Positions 1 to 7,191 of a stretch of DNA of 24,916 bases are shown piece by piece (the stretch's first letter is position 1; each line of letters begins with the position of its first letter). The stretch is taken from the IMG/VR virus record IMGVR_UViG_3300030102_004227, positions 18,501 through 43,416 of that record, one strand, 5' to 3'. The notes beneath the pieces were generated by a model that ran no database searches, had not been told where the DNA came from, and saw only the letters and a program-made list of their open reading frames with translations. The stretch is from a virus. The translations under genes were made by a program, and so were the position numbers.

Positions 1-11
1 AAAGAAAGACG

Positions 12-236
12 ATGACTGACATACCTCCATTCCCAAACAGCGTAAACGCACAACCTCCCAATCAAAAGCACCAGATTCAGAAGATAGAAGTAGACCGGAT
101 GCAAGCGCGAGAAACCAACCTGAAGAGTGAGGTTGTGACAACCTTTTACGATGCGAAGACCTATGTTTTTAAAAACGGACAGCTCAGTGAAGCAACCCCC
201 AAAGTAAGTGGCCAAAGGATCTTGGTGACGGTTTAG
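12..236 (+). CDS. Small hypothetical phage protein
   Basis: This 74-residue protein is not one I recognise. It is hydrophilic, with a Pro/Asn/Gln-rich first third (about residues 5-22) and a C-terminal half that looks able to form a small beta structure (VTTFYDAKTYVF, then a strand-like RILVTV end). There is no signal peptide or membrane segment. Its TAG stop ends one base before the ATG of the next gene, so it belongs to the same transcription unit as the lysis genes that follow. A purine-rich stretch (AAAGAAAGA) at the very start of the window could be its ribosome binding site. Its position just upstream of the lysis cassette is the only functional hint. Confidence 0.6.
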   Translation: MTDIPPFPNSVNAQPPNQKHQIQKIEVDRMQARETNLKSEVVTTFYDAKTYVFKNGQLSEATPKVSGQRILVTV

Positions 237-584
237 ATGGCGAACAAAGGCGGCTCATTAGATCTAAACGAAGGCACAGCAATACGAATACCGCTGGCTA
301 ATCTCATATCTCTTTTAGCAGCAACAGCCGTTGCAGCCTGGGCTTATTTTGGTTTGATAGAGCGGGTTACTTTCCTCGAACATGACATGGATCTACAACA
401 GGTTGATGTCGAAGCCAATAGTGAATTTAGGATCAAGTGGCCAAGAGGGGAGCTTGGTTCATTACCGGCTGACAGTCGGCAGGATCTAAAGATAGAATTG
501 CTAGAAGAAACTGTCAGCAAGCTCCAGCAACAGGTCGAAGAACTCAAGGAAGAGAGATATGAACGCAAAAAAATTGGAGCCTAA
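237..584 (+). CDS. Single-pass membrane protein with C-terminal coiled coil
   Basis: The 115-residue protein has one clear transmembrane segment (about residues 18-41, from IPLANLISLL to WAYFGLI), then a linker with the motif FRIKWPRGELGSLPADS (64-80), then a charged coiled-coil-like stretch rich in Glu, Lys and Gln (83-112). From memory, proteins with the same WPRGELG-LPAD motif occur next to lysis or head genes in marine short-tailed phages, with no assigned function. Its ATG directly follows the previous stop, and its last 26 bases overlap the next gene. It could be a holin partner, a pinholin-like protein or a virion membrane component; a lysis role is inferred only from its neighbours. 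Confidence 0.7.
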   Translation: MANKGGSLDLNEGTAIRIPLANLISLLAATAVAAWAYFGLIERVTFLEHDMDLQQVDVEANSEFRIKWPRGELGSLPADSRQDLKIELLEETVSKLQQQVEELKEERYERKKIGA

Positions 585-882
585 ATCACGTTACTCTGAA
601 TACGATACAGATGGCGATGGCGTGGTGACAGATGATGAGCTATCGAAACATCAGGAGATGCTACAGCTTGAACTTCAAGAAGAGAAAGCCGACTCGCAAA
701 GAAAGATGGCCTGGGTTGCTGTTATCAGTATGTGTGTTTTCGCTCTTTTGCCTCTTGCTCCTTTTGTCCCAGACAGTCGCTTGGACACCCTAGCTGCCCT
801 AAGCGATATGTTGTTTTTGAGTCAGGCATCTATCGTTGGATTGTATTTCGGCGCCAGTGCCTATATGGCCAAGAAGCCTTGA
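559..882 (+). CDS. Holin-like membrane protein with N-terminal EF-hand loop
   Basis: The 107-residue protein has two parts. Residues 16-27 read DTDGDGVVTDDE, which fits the 12-residue EF-hand calcium loop: Asp at positions 1, 3 and 5, Gly at 6, a hydrophobic residue at 8 and Glu at 12. After an acidic, helix-prone stretch (28-48) come two hydrophobic segments (about 50-70 and 79-103), a topology usual for small holins. It lies directly before the spanin pair and endolysin, where a holin is expected. Its start overlaps the previous gene, and its TGA stop overlaps the TTG start of the i-spanin. The holin role is inferred from topology and position. Calcium binding is likely from the loop but rests on a single unpaired hand. 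Confidence 0.75.
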   Translation: MNAKKLEPKSRYSEYDTDGDGVVTDDELSKHQEMLQLELQEEKADSQRKMAWVAVISMCVFALLPLAPFVPDSRLDTLAALSDMLFLSQASIVGLYFGASAYMAKKP

Positions 883-1283
883 GCTGGCAGATCAGTGCTG
901 GGCTTGGAATCGTTCTAGCACTCACTCTCGGTGGTTTCAAACTATACTATGACAAAGCAGAAGCCGAGAAAGAAAACCTGTTAGTTCAGGTGCGGCAAGC
1001 CCAAGCGAACACGGAGCTGCTCGAAAAAACTGTAGCCAAACAAAACCAAGATCTATTGGACCAACAAAAAAGAACGGAAGAAGTGATGCAACGAGTCACT
1101 GAGCTTTCTGAAGAACACGCTAAGGCTGTAGAAGAGGTCAACGAGATCAGAAAAAAGTTCGCCAAACACAACTTGGATGTGCTTTCATTGCGAAAACCAA
1201 AGCTCATCGAGAAGATAATTAACAATGGCACCAAAGGCGTCTTGCAAAACTTGGAAGTTATTACCGATCCTGCTAGTTCTTAG
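879..1283 (+). CDS. Inner-membrane spanin (Rz-like)
   Basis: The protein is 134 residues if it begins at the TTG at 879, which overlaps the TGA stop of the holin-like gene. From there the N-terminus is a transmembrane anchor (about residues 4-22, ISAGLGIVLALTLGGFKLYY) followed by a long charged helix (25-105) rich in Glu, Lys and Gln. This is the architecture of i-spanins, which sit in the inner membrane and reach across the periplasm to the o-spanin to fuse the membranes at the end of lysis. The C-terminal part (LSLRKPKLIEKIINNGT) resembles Rz proteins of T7-like phages. An ATG at 732 in this frame exists but lies inside the holin-like gene and would add an unrelated extension, so I prefer 879. 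The last 59 bases overlap the o-spanin gene, typical of Rz/Rz1. Confidence 0.8.
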   Translation: MSWQISAGLGIVLALTLGGFKLYYDKAEAEKENLLVQVRQAQANTELLEKTVAKQNQDLLDQQKRTEEVMQRVTELSEEHAKAVEEVNEIRKKFAKHNLDVLSLRKPKLIEKIINNGTKGVLQNLEVITDPASS

Positions 1284-1632
1284 CGGTTGTTCTCTGTTAC
1301 CATCTCAAACGGATTCTCCCAAAGTCCAAGCAGTCGAAGTGGTTACGGTCGCTAAAAACCCCGTGAGGTATCACCCTCCACTCCCAAATGCCGTAGCCAC
1401 TTTGCCTGTTCAGTGGACTGTTCTTACCCCCGAGACAATGTCAGAATACCTCGAAGATTTACGCGAAGGTAACGCACCCACAAACGCTTTTTACGGATTG
1501 ACCACTAAGGGATATGAAAACCTTTCTCAAAATATGGCAGAGGTTACTCGATATATACGACAGGTTTTATCCATCATTGAGTATTACCGCCGCGTCGATC
1601 AAGACCAGGAGGAACAGAATGAGAACGAGTGA
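1225..1632 (+). CDS. Outer-membrane spanin lipoprotein (Rz1-like)
   Basis: The 135-residue protein starts with a short basic region and a hydrophobic signal ending in a lipobox LVLSGC, with Cys22 as the predicted lipidated residue. After processing, about 114 residues remain, longer than lambda Rz1 but similar to what I recall for marine T7-like spanins. The mature region is Pro-rich at first (PVRYHPPLPNAV), then contains ENLSQNMAEVTRYIRQV, which looks helical. The gene starts inside the i-spanin gene in another frame, a strong contextual sign of an Rz/Rz1 pair. Its end overlaps the endolysin start by 14 bases. Expected role: outer-membrane partner of the i-spanin in the last step of lysis. 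Confidence 0.85.
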   Translation: MAPKASCKTWKLLPILLVLSGCSLLPSQTDSPKVQAVEVVTVAKNPVRYHPPLPNAVATLPVQWTVLTPETMSEYLEDLREGNAPTNAFYGLTTKGYENLSQNMAEVTRYIRQVLSIIEYYRRVDQDQEEQNENE

Positions 1633-2062
1633 AGAGGGAATCGCACTAATAAAAAAGTTTGAAGGTTGTGAGCTGAGCAGCTACCAGTGTTCTGCCGGTG
1701 TACTCACGATCGGTTACGGACACACGCTAGGCGTCCAGGATGGAGATACTTGTACCCAAGAGGAAGCAGAGAGCATGCTCAAGGATGACTTGGGTGTTTT
1801 TGAAGAAGCCGTCGATCGATTGGTCAACGTAGAGCTAGAACAAAACCAATTCGATTCTTTGGTTGCATGGACTTTCAATCTTGGTGAAGGCAACCTCAAA
1901 GAGTCTACCCTTTTGAAGGTTTTGAACGAGGGAAACTACAGCGGAGTACCAGAACAAATCAAAAGATGGAATCGAGCCGGCGGTGAGGTTCTTGATGGTT
2001 TGATCAGGCGAAGAGAAGCAGAAGCACTATTGTTCGAGGGCAAGCCTTGGGAACATGTCTGA
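1619..2062 (+). CDS. Endolysin, GH24 phage lysozyme (T4/P22 type)
   Basis: I place the start at ATG 1619 because AGGAGG at 1607-1612 lies 6 bases upstream and the protein then begins like other GH24 enzymes; a longer in-frame reading from 1514 is not needed. The 147 residues match the usual size. The catalytic region is visible: Glu15 in KKFEG, Cys24 at the position of the T4 lysozyme Asp20, and Thr30 in TIGYGHT (30-36). That spacing fits the E-8aa-D/C-5aa-T triad of this family. Further family features are the FNLGEG segment and the RW...GGEVLDGLIRRREAE helix near the C-terminus. There is no signal or anchor, so it probably depends on a holin to reach the cell wall, where it cleaves the peptidoglycan sugar backbone. 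Confidence 0.95.
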   Translation: MRTSEEGIALIKKFEGCELSSYQCSAGVLTIGYGHTLGVQDGDTCTQEEAESMLKDDLGVFEEAVDRLVNVELEQNQFDSLVAWTFNLGEGNLKESTLLKVLNEGNYSGVPEQIKRWNRAGGEVLDGLIRRREAEALLFEGKPWEHV

Positions 2063-3539
2063 GGTAGCACTCAAAGATTTTGACATACTCTCTGATGCCG
2101 ATAAAGCAGAGGCAATGGCCCTGCTTAATCGGTATAACGCCTTAGAAAAACAAGAAGGTTGTCAGGAAGATTTCATATCTTTTGTTAAAAGTCAGTGGCC
2201 TGATTTTGTAGAAGGCAGACATCACCGAATTATTGGTGAGAAGTTTAATAAGATCGCCCAGGGCAAACTGAAAAGATTAATCGTATGTTTGCCACCGAGG
2301 CACACTAAATCAGAGTTTGCCAGCACTTACTTTCCTGCGTGGATGATGGGACTCAGAGGTAATCTTAAGATAATCCAGACTACGCACACGGCTGAGCTGG
2401 CTGTACGGTTCGGCCGTCGAGTCAGAAACATTATTGACTCGGATGAATACCAAGAGGTTTTCCCTAAACTAAAGTTAGAGGCAGACAACAAGTCAGCCGG
2501 TCGATGGACTACGAACCAAGGCGGTGAATCTTTCTACGCTGGTGTAGGTGGTGCTATCACCGGTCGAGGTGCTGATCTTCTAATTATCGATGACCCAGTC
2601 TCTGAGCAAGACGCTTTGAGCCCTACCGCTATGGATTCGATCTATGACTGGTATACCTCCGGTCCTCGGCAACGTCTTCAGCCTGGAGGGATAATCGTCA
2701 TAGTCATGACACGATGGAGCACTAAAGACTTGGTTGGCAAGGTGCTGAAGAAGCAGGGCGATGACTACGCCGATCAATGGGATGTCGTAGAGTTTCCAGC
2801 AATCATGCCAGAGTCGGATGAGCCACTCTGGCCAGAGTTCTGGAAAAAAGACGAGCTGCTCGGGGTGAAAGCATCTCTACCTATCGGCAAATGGAACAGC
2901 CAGTGGATGCAAAACCCCACGGCCGAGGAAGGCTCGATTGTCAAAAGAGAGTGGTGGAGAGTCTGGGAGGACGATGACATACCGCCATACTCTTATGTGA
3001 TTCAATCTTACGACACGGCTTTCAGTAAGAAAGAAACCGCTGACTATTCTGCAATCACTACCTGGGCAATCTTTCAGCCCCAATCTGACGGACCTGAACA
3101 AATCATATTACTGGATGCCCAACGGGTGCGCTTGGATTTTCCCGATCTGAAAAAGATGGCTTGGGAAGAATACAAATATTGGCAACCCGATTGTGTCTTG
3201 ATAGAAGCGAAAGCGTCAGGCACTCCGCTGACTCACGAGCTGAGAAGGATGGGTATTCCAGTGACTGCTTACACACCATCGCGCGGTCAGGACAAAATCG
3301 CTAGAATGAATTCGGTAGCACCTATATTTGAAAGTGGTATGGTATGGGCTCCAGATAGACCATTTGCGGAGGAAGTGGTTGAAGAAATGGCATCATTCCC
3401 ATACGGGGATCACGATGACTACTGCGACTCCTCCACGATGGCGCTGATGAGATTCAGACAGGGTGGCTTTGTTAGTCTGAACGATGACTACCCAGAAGAG
3501 GTGCAACTGATGAACCACAACAGGACGGTATTTTACTAA
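2055..3539 (+). CDS. Terminase large subunit (packaging ATPase/nuclease)
   Basis: This 494-residue protein is the motor that drives DNA into the capsid and cuts it. The ATPase domain shows a P-loop PPRHTKSE (80-87), the variant form seen in many phage terminases, a Walker B LLIIDD (175-180) and a coupling motif MTRW (218-221). The RNase H-like nuclease domain shows an acidic residue in QSYDTAFSKK (Asp320), another in CVLIEAKASG (Glu384) and a terminal DHDDYCD cluster (452-458), the expected metal-binding set. Length is normal. The ATG overlaps the end of the endolysin gene, and the stop overlaps the portal start (TAATG). No small terminase subunit is recognisable in the window. Confidence 0.95.
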   Translation: MSEVALKDFDILSDADKAEAMALLNRYNALEKQEGCQEDFISFVKSQWPDFVEGRHHRIIGEKFNKIAQGKLKRLIVCLPPRHTKSEFASTYFPAWMMGLRGNLKIIQTTHTAELAVRFGRRVRNIIDSDEYQEVFPKLKLEADNKSAGRWTTNQGGESFYAGVGGAITGRGADLLIIDDPVSEQDALSPTAMDSIYDWYTSGPRQRLQPGGIIVIVMTRWSTKDLVGKVLKKQGDDYADQWDVVEFPAIMPESDEPLWPEFWKKDELLGVKASLPIGKWNSQWMQNPTAEEGSIVKREWWRVWEDDDIPPYSYVIQSYDTAFSKKETADYSAITTWAIFQPQSDGPEQIILLDAQRVRLDFPDLKKMAWEEYKYWQPDCVLIEAKASGTPLTHELRRMGIPVTAYTPSRGQDKIARMNSVAPIFESGMVWAPDRPFAEEVVEEMASFPYGDHDDYCDSSTMALMRFRQGGFVSLNDDYPEEVQLMNHNRTVFY

Positions 3540-6031
3540 TGGCTGTAGAGAAAAGACCTCTAGGCACTGAGGATAACCCAGATGTCATGGTTGCTGGTAA
3601 CTCAGTTGATGTTGAGGTAGAGCCATCTCGGGCTGACCAGCTTAGAGAAGCAGTAGAAATACTGGTTACTGAAGAGAACATCCTAGTCGATGATGAAATA
3701 GATGAGGTGGCCCAAGCGCCCGTCACTGACTTTAACGCTAACCTAGTACAGTTCATCGAAAAGACAGATTTAGGCCGGTTGGCTAATGATGTTATCTCTT
3801 CTATTAAAGGAGACAAAGAGTCTCGATCAGAGTGGGAAAAAACTTACGTTGATGGATTGAAATATCTTGGCATGAAGTTTGATGACACCAGGAGCCAACC
3901 TTTTGAGGGCTCCACTGGTGTAATCCATCCGATCCTGGCTGAGGCAGTTACACAGTTCCAAGCTCAAGCTTACAAAGAATTGTTGCCGCCAAAAGGTCCA
4001 GTCAAGACAGAGATTGTAGGTAACCGCACTCCAGAGATCGAAAATCAAGCAGAGCGTGTTCAAGAGTTCATGAATTTTTATCTCATGAACGTAATGGAAG
4101 AATACGATCCTGAGCTTGATATGTTGTTGTTTTATCTGCCACTGGCTGGCAGTGCATTCAAGAAAGTTTATTACGATACCACGATGAATCGTGCGCTTTG
4201 TAAATTCATCGCTCCAGAAGATCTAATCGTCCCATACGAAAGCACAGATTTATTTAGCGCGGAGCGTGTCACTCATGTGTTGAACATGAGTAAGAACGAA
4301 ATCAAAAAGCAGCAGCTATCTGGTTTCTACGCAGATGTGGAGCTGAAGGGCGAAAACTATTCGCTGAACAGAGATGAAATAGAAGAGCAGATCGATGACA
4401 TTGAAGGGCTCAAGCCTGGATACAAAGAGAGTCGAGATCATGTAGTTTACGAAGTACATACCATTCTGGATCTACCAGGTTTTGAGGACACTGACGAAGC
4501 TGGCCAGATAACAGGTTTGAAGCTGCCTTACATAGTCACTATCGATGAGACAACGAACCAAGTCTTGTCTATCCGAAGAAACTATCAAGAAGCAGATCCT
4601 CAGAAAAACAAGATCAACTATTTCGTTCAATACAAGTTTTTGCCTGGGCTAGGATTCTATGGTCTAGGATTGAGTCACATGATAGGTGGGTTGGCGAAAG
4701 CCTCTACCTCTATCCTGCGACAGCTGATAGACGCAGGAACACTCGCTAACTTGCCGGCTGGATTCAAAGCTAGGGGTATGCGAATCCGAGATGAATCGGA
4801 GCCTTTGCAGCCAGGAGAGTTCAGAGATATCGATACGACTGGTTCATCTCTGCGAGAGAACCTGATTCCCTTGCCTATCAAAGAACCGTCAAACGTGCTG
4901 ATGCAGTTGCTTGGTTTGCTGGTACAAAGCGGCCAACGCTTCGCCTCGATTGCAGATATGCAGATTGGCGACATGAACCAAGCCATGCCAGTCGGAACGA
5001 CCGTGGCACTCTTGGAGCGTGGCACTAAGGTAATGTCTGCCATACATAAACGACTGCACTATTCTCAGAGAGTAGAGTTTCAGTTGCTGGCTAAAGTATT
5101 CTCCGAGTATCTGCCACCTATGTATCCGTACTCGACCGGCACCGGCATGCAGGAGGTCTTGAACCAAGACTTCGATGGGCGAGTAGATGTAGTCCCTGTT
5201 AGCGATCCCAACATCTTCAGTCAAAGCCAACGTATTACGATGGCTCAAGAGCTGTTGACGATGGTCCAAAGTAATCCAGAGATACACGGCCCGATGGGGA
5301 TCTATGAGGCGTATCGCAGGATGTATGCAGCTCTTGGTGTTGATGATGTAGAGAAACTGTTGCAGCCCCCACAAATGCCACCACCACCGGCTCCTTTAGA
5401 CGCTGGCCTGGAAAACGCACAACTCTTGATGGGTCAACCGGCACAAGCTTTTGAAGGGCAGAATCACGCGGCTCATATTGAAGCGCACAGATCTTTGTTT
5501 CTGACCGAGTTGGTGAAAAATACACCACCTCTTCAAGGATTGATTATCGCTCACATTATGCAGCACTTGCAGTTCTTGGCAGCAGAGATTGCTCAGACGC
5601 AAATGCCGCCAGAGCAGATGCAACAAATACAACAGCTTCAAGGACAGATGGCTCAGCTACCGCCAGAGCAACAACAGCAAATTGGTTCGCAGATCCAGAT
5701 GATGCAGGAACAGTTTTCTGCTCCCATCTTGGCCCAGCTTACATCTGAGTTGTTGATCAGTATCGGCCAAGGAGATGAGACAGATCCGCTGGTTCAAATC
5801 AGACAACAGGAACTTGGTTTGAGAGCCGCGGAGATCGAGTCAGACAACGCTCAGTTCGAGGCGAAGCAAGAGCAACGATTCGCTGAAAAGCTCTTGGAGA
5901 ATGAACTAGCCAAAGAAAGGTTATCGGCACAGAAAGAAATAGCCGACGATAAATTAGATGTCGCTAGACAGAGATTGAGCCAACAAGCAGAATTGAAATT
6001 GTTAGATATGCAGAACAGGGGAAGTTCATGA
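3539..6031 (+). CDS. Portal protein
   Basis: This 830-residue protein directly follows the large terminase, the usual place for the portal, the ring at the capsid vertex through which DNA passes. The region from about 113 to 161 (FDDTRSQPFEGSTGVIHP, then FQAQAYKELLPPKGPVKTEIVG) matches what I recall from portals of marine short-tailed phages. It is long for a portal. The extra length is mostly C-terminal: a Pro/Gln/Met-rich stretch (about 610-630 and 687-725, including LPPEQQQQIG) and a charged helical tail (about 750-826), reminiscent of the extended barrel of P22-like portals. Its ATGA junction overlaps the next gene. Assignment is from remembered family features and position, not from a search. 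Confidence 0.85.
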   Translation: MAVEKRPLGTEDNPDVMVAGNSVDVEVEPSRADQLREAVEILVTEENILVDDEIDEVAQAPVTDFNANLVQFIEKTDLGRLANDVISSIKGDKESRSEWEKTYVDGLKYLGMKFDDTRSQPFEGSTGVIHPILAEAVTQFQAQAYKELLPPKGPVKTEIVGNRTPEIENQAERVQEFMNFYLMNVMEEYDPELDMLLFYLPLAGSAFKKVYYDTTMNRALCKFIAPEDLIVPYESTDLFSAERVTHVLNMSKNEIKKQQLSGFYADVELKGENYSLNRDEIEEQIDDIEGLKPGYKESRDHVVYEVHTILDLPGFEDTDEAGQITGLKLPYIVTIDETTNQVLSIRRNYQEADPQKNKINYFVQYKFLPGLGFYGLGLSHMIGGLAKASTSILRQLIDAGTLANLPAGFKARGMRIRDESEPLQPGEFRDIDTTGSSLRENLIPLPIKEPSNVLMQLLGLLVQSGQRFASIADMQIGDMNQAMPVGTTVALLERGTKVMSAIHKRLHYSQRVEFQLLAKVFSEYLPPMYPYSTGTGMQEVLNQDFDGRVDVVPVSDPNIFSQSQRITMAQELLTMVQSNPEIHGPMGIYEAYRRMYAALGVDDVEKLLQPPQMPPPPAPLDAGLENAQLLMGQPAQAFEGQNHAAHIEAHRSLFLTELVKNTPPLQGLIIAHIMQHLQFLAAEIAQTQMPPEQMQQIQQLQGQMAQLPPEQQQQIGSQIQMMQEQFSAPILAQLTSELLISIGQGDETDPLVQIRQQELGLRAAEIESDNAQFEAKQEQRFAEKLLENELAKERLSAQKEIADDKLDVARQRLSQQAELKLLDMQNRGSS

Positions 6032-6363
6032 ACAGTATTATGAAAGCCATGCGAGATGCTTTGAGATCTCGCAAAAGAGAAGCGCGAGAAAAAGAAAGGC
6101 AGGAGGCAGAGCAAGCAGCAGCGGAAGCCGCTGAGAAGAAACGACTTAGCGATCACCGGATCGCCACAAAAGAAGCTGCCATTAATGGAACGGAGCCTCC
6201 TCCTCCGCTAGAAGTCAAAGTGGAACCTGTAGTAGAAGCAGAGCCTGAGCCCGAGGTAGAAGTTAAGCCCGAACCTAAGAAAGCTCCTGCTAAAAAAGCT
6301 GCTACAAAGAAGGCACCGGCTAAGAAAAAAGCTCCCAAGAAAACCACAAAGAAGGAATCCTAA
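6028..6363 (+). CDS. Protein with histone H1-like Lys/Ala/Pro tail
   Basis: The 111 residues fall into three zones. Residues 8-42 form a charged helix (RSRKREAREKERQEAEQAA). Residues 56-83 are acidic and Pro-rich (EPPPPLEVKVEPVVEAEPEP). Residues 84-109 are strongly basic, with 13 lysines in 26 positions set as KK pairs about every five residues (KKAPA, KKAAT, KKAPA and so on), like the tail of histone H1 or bacterial AlgP/Hc1-type proteins. It starts within the last four bases of the portal gene and ends on the first base of the next. I do not recognise the family. DNA binding by the tail is likely on charge; a role in packaging, DNA condensation or core assembly is a guess from position. Confidence 0.7.
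   Translation: MNSIMKAMRDALRSRKREAREKERQEAEQAAAEAAEKKRLSDHRIATKEAAINGTEPPPPLEVKVEPVVEAEPEPEVEVKPEPKKAPAKKAATKKAPAKKKAPKKTTKKES
6277..6354 (+). repeat. Short KKxxx-coding repeats in the H1-like tail
   Basis: Five successive 15-base units encode KKAPA, KKAAT, KKAPA, KKKAP and KKTTK, followed by one more lysine. Codons for Lys and Ala differ between units, so this is mainly a protein-level repeat kept by selection on composition rather than a recent DNA expansion. Confidence 0.6.
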
Positions 6364-6596
6364 TGCCACTCCAGAAAGGTAAAAGCCAAAAAACTATTAG
6401 CAAGAATATCAGCATGCTACGCGGTGAGGGCAAGCCTCAAAAGCAAGCCGTTGCGATTGCGATGAAAACTGCCAAAGGCATGAAAGACGGCGGTGAGGTA
6501 AGCAAAGGTCAGCTCAAAGTGCCGGTACGCAGAGTCAAGACTCGTGGCACTGGCGCCGCTACGAAAGGGCTTTTTTATTACGAACAGGGTGATTAA
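6363..6596 (+). CDS. Small basic protein with GGEV and RGTGA motifs
   Basis: The 77-residue protein is strongly basic. Residues 1-38 (MPLQKGKSQKTISKNISMLR, then EGKPQKQAVAIAMKTA) match a small domain I remember from many phage genomes, close to DUF6496-type proteins, whose function is unknown. The rest carries a DGGEV motif (42-46) and a C-terminal KTRGTGAATKG (59-69). Both motifs recur in the basic proteins encoded at 13132-14346. Its ATG overlaps the stop of the H1-like gene and its TAATG stop overlaps the next start. A structural or DNA-associated role is plausible from charge and context but not shown. Confidence 0.75.
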   Translation: MPLQKGKSQKTISKNISMLRGEGKPQKQAVAIAMKTAKGMKDGGEVSKGQLKVPVRRVKTRGTGAATKGLFYYEQGD

Positions 6597-6781
6597 TGGA
6601 TGATCTCGGGATGGGCGGTAAGCTCAAACGTGTAATAAATGCTAGAAAAGACCTCATTGTTGAAACTTTGACCACAAATTCCCTCAAAGATATGCAACAT
6701 TATGCATCTTTGCAAGGTGAGCTAGTCGCGTTAAACTTGATCGAGGAAGCTATTCAAGAATATTACAAGGAGCTGAAGTGA
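6596..6781 (+). CDS. Small conserved helical protein
   Basis: The 61-residue protein appears all-helical: KLKRVINARKDLIVETLTTN, then SLKDMQHYASLQGELVALNL, then a charged C-terminal helix. Short proteins with the pattern 'LKDxxxYxxLQGELVALN' are, from memory, frequent between the portal and scaffold genes of marine phages and have no assigned function. Its start overlaps the previous stop (TAATGG), and its TGA overlaps the GTG start of the co-chaperonin gene. It carries an internal ribosome binding site for that gene (AAGGAG at about 6767-6772). It may be a head assembly factor. Confidence 0.7.
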   Translation: MDDLGMGGKLKRVINARKDLIVETLTTNSLKDMQHYASLQGELVALNLIEEAIQEYYKELK

Positions 6782-7191
6782 CCGGTTTGAGCGAAGCTTA
6801 TGTAAACGCAGATGATCGAGTTCTCGATCCAACCCTTCTAGATAAAAAGATTCTCGAAAGAATGCCACAACCGACTGGTTATCGGATGGTGGTCATACCA
6901 TATAAAGGCAAAACGACTACTGAGGGCGGTATTCAGCTCTTGAAAGAAACGGTGGATAGAGAAGCTCTAGCTACCGTGGTCGCACTTGTCTTGAAGATGG
7001 GGCCGTTGTGTTACAACGACAAAGAGAAGTTCGGGGATACTCCCTGGTGTAAAGAGCAGCAATGGGTACTTATTGGTCGCTATGCTGGTGCAAGGATGAA
7101 GCTCGAAGACGGCGAAGAAATCCGCATCATCAACGACGATGAGGTAATTGGAACGATTTTAGATCCTAACGACATTGTGAGCTATAAATGA
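6778..7191 (+). CDS. Phage GroES-like co-chaperonin (Cpn10)
   Basis: The 137-residue protein contains a Cpn10 domain at about residues 32-135. It opens with PTGYRMVVIPYKGK, has a Gly-containing mobile-loop candidate (about 45-60, KTTTEGGIQLLKET), and ends with the beta strands GEEIRIINDDEVIGTI. GroES has about 97 residues; the extra here is a 30-residue N-terminal extension and an insert around 80-93 with two cysteines (Cys79 and Cys91). Phage co-chaperonins such as T4 gp31 replace host GroES on the GroEL ring so that the capsid protein can fold. Its place just before the scaffold and capsid genes fits that job. The start is GTG, overlapping the previous TGA, with AAGGAG a few bases upstream. 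Confidence 0.88.
   Translation: MTGLSEAYVNADDRVLDPTLLDKKILERMPQPTGYRMVVIPYKGKTTTEGGIQLLKETVDREALATVVALVLKMGPLCYNDKEKFGDTPWCKEQQWVLIGRYAGARMKLEDGEEIRIINDDEVIGTILDPNDIVSYK

Noticed and set aside
567-573. Run of seven A in the overlap of the genes at 237 and 559 as a frameshift site
   Set aside because: The frame relation would need a +1 or -2 shift, whereas A-runs favour -1, and there is no stimulatory hairpin visible. Separate starts explain both genes.
732-878. Upstream extension of the i-spanin frame
   Set aside because: The extra residues are Cys/Arg-rich, lie inside the holin-like gene and would put the transmembrane anchor in mid-protein, so the TTG at 879 was preferred.
6540-6580. Possible terminator at GGCGCC followed by six T
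   Set aside because: The T-run is within codons for GLFYY, and no stable GC-rich stem directly precedes it.
6903-6960. Possibility that the Cpn10-like gene is an unrelated beta protein
   Set aside because: The start PTGYRMVVIPYKG, the Gly-containing loop and the terminal strand pattern together fit Cpn10 better than any other small fold I know.
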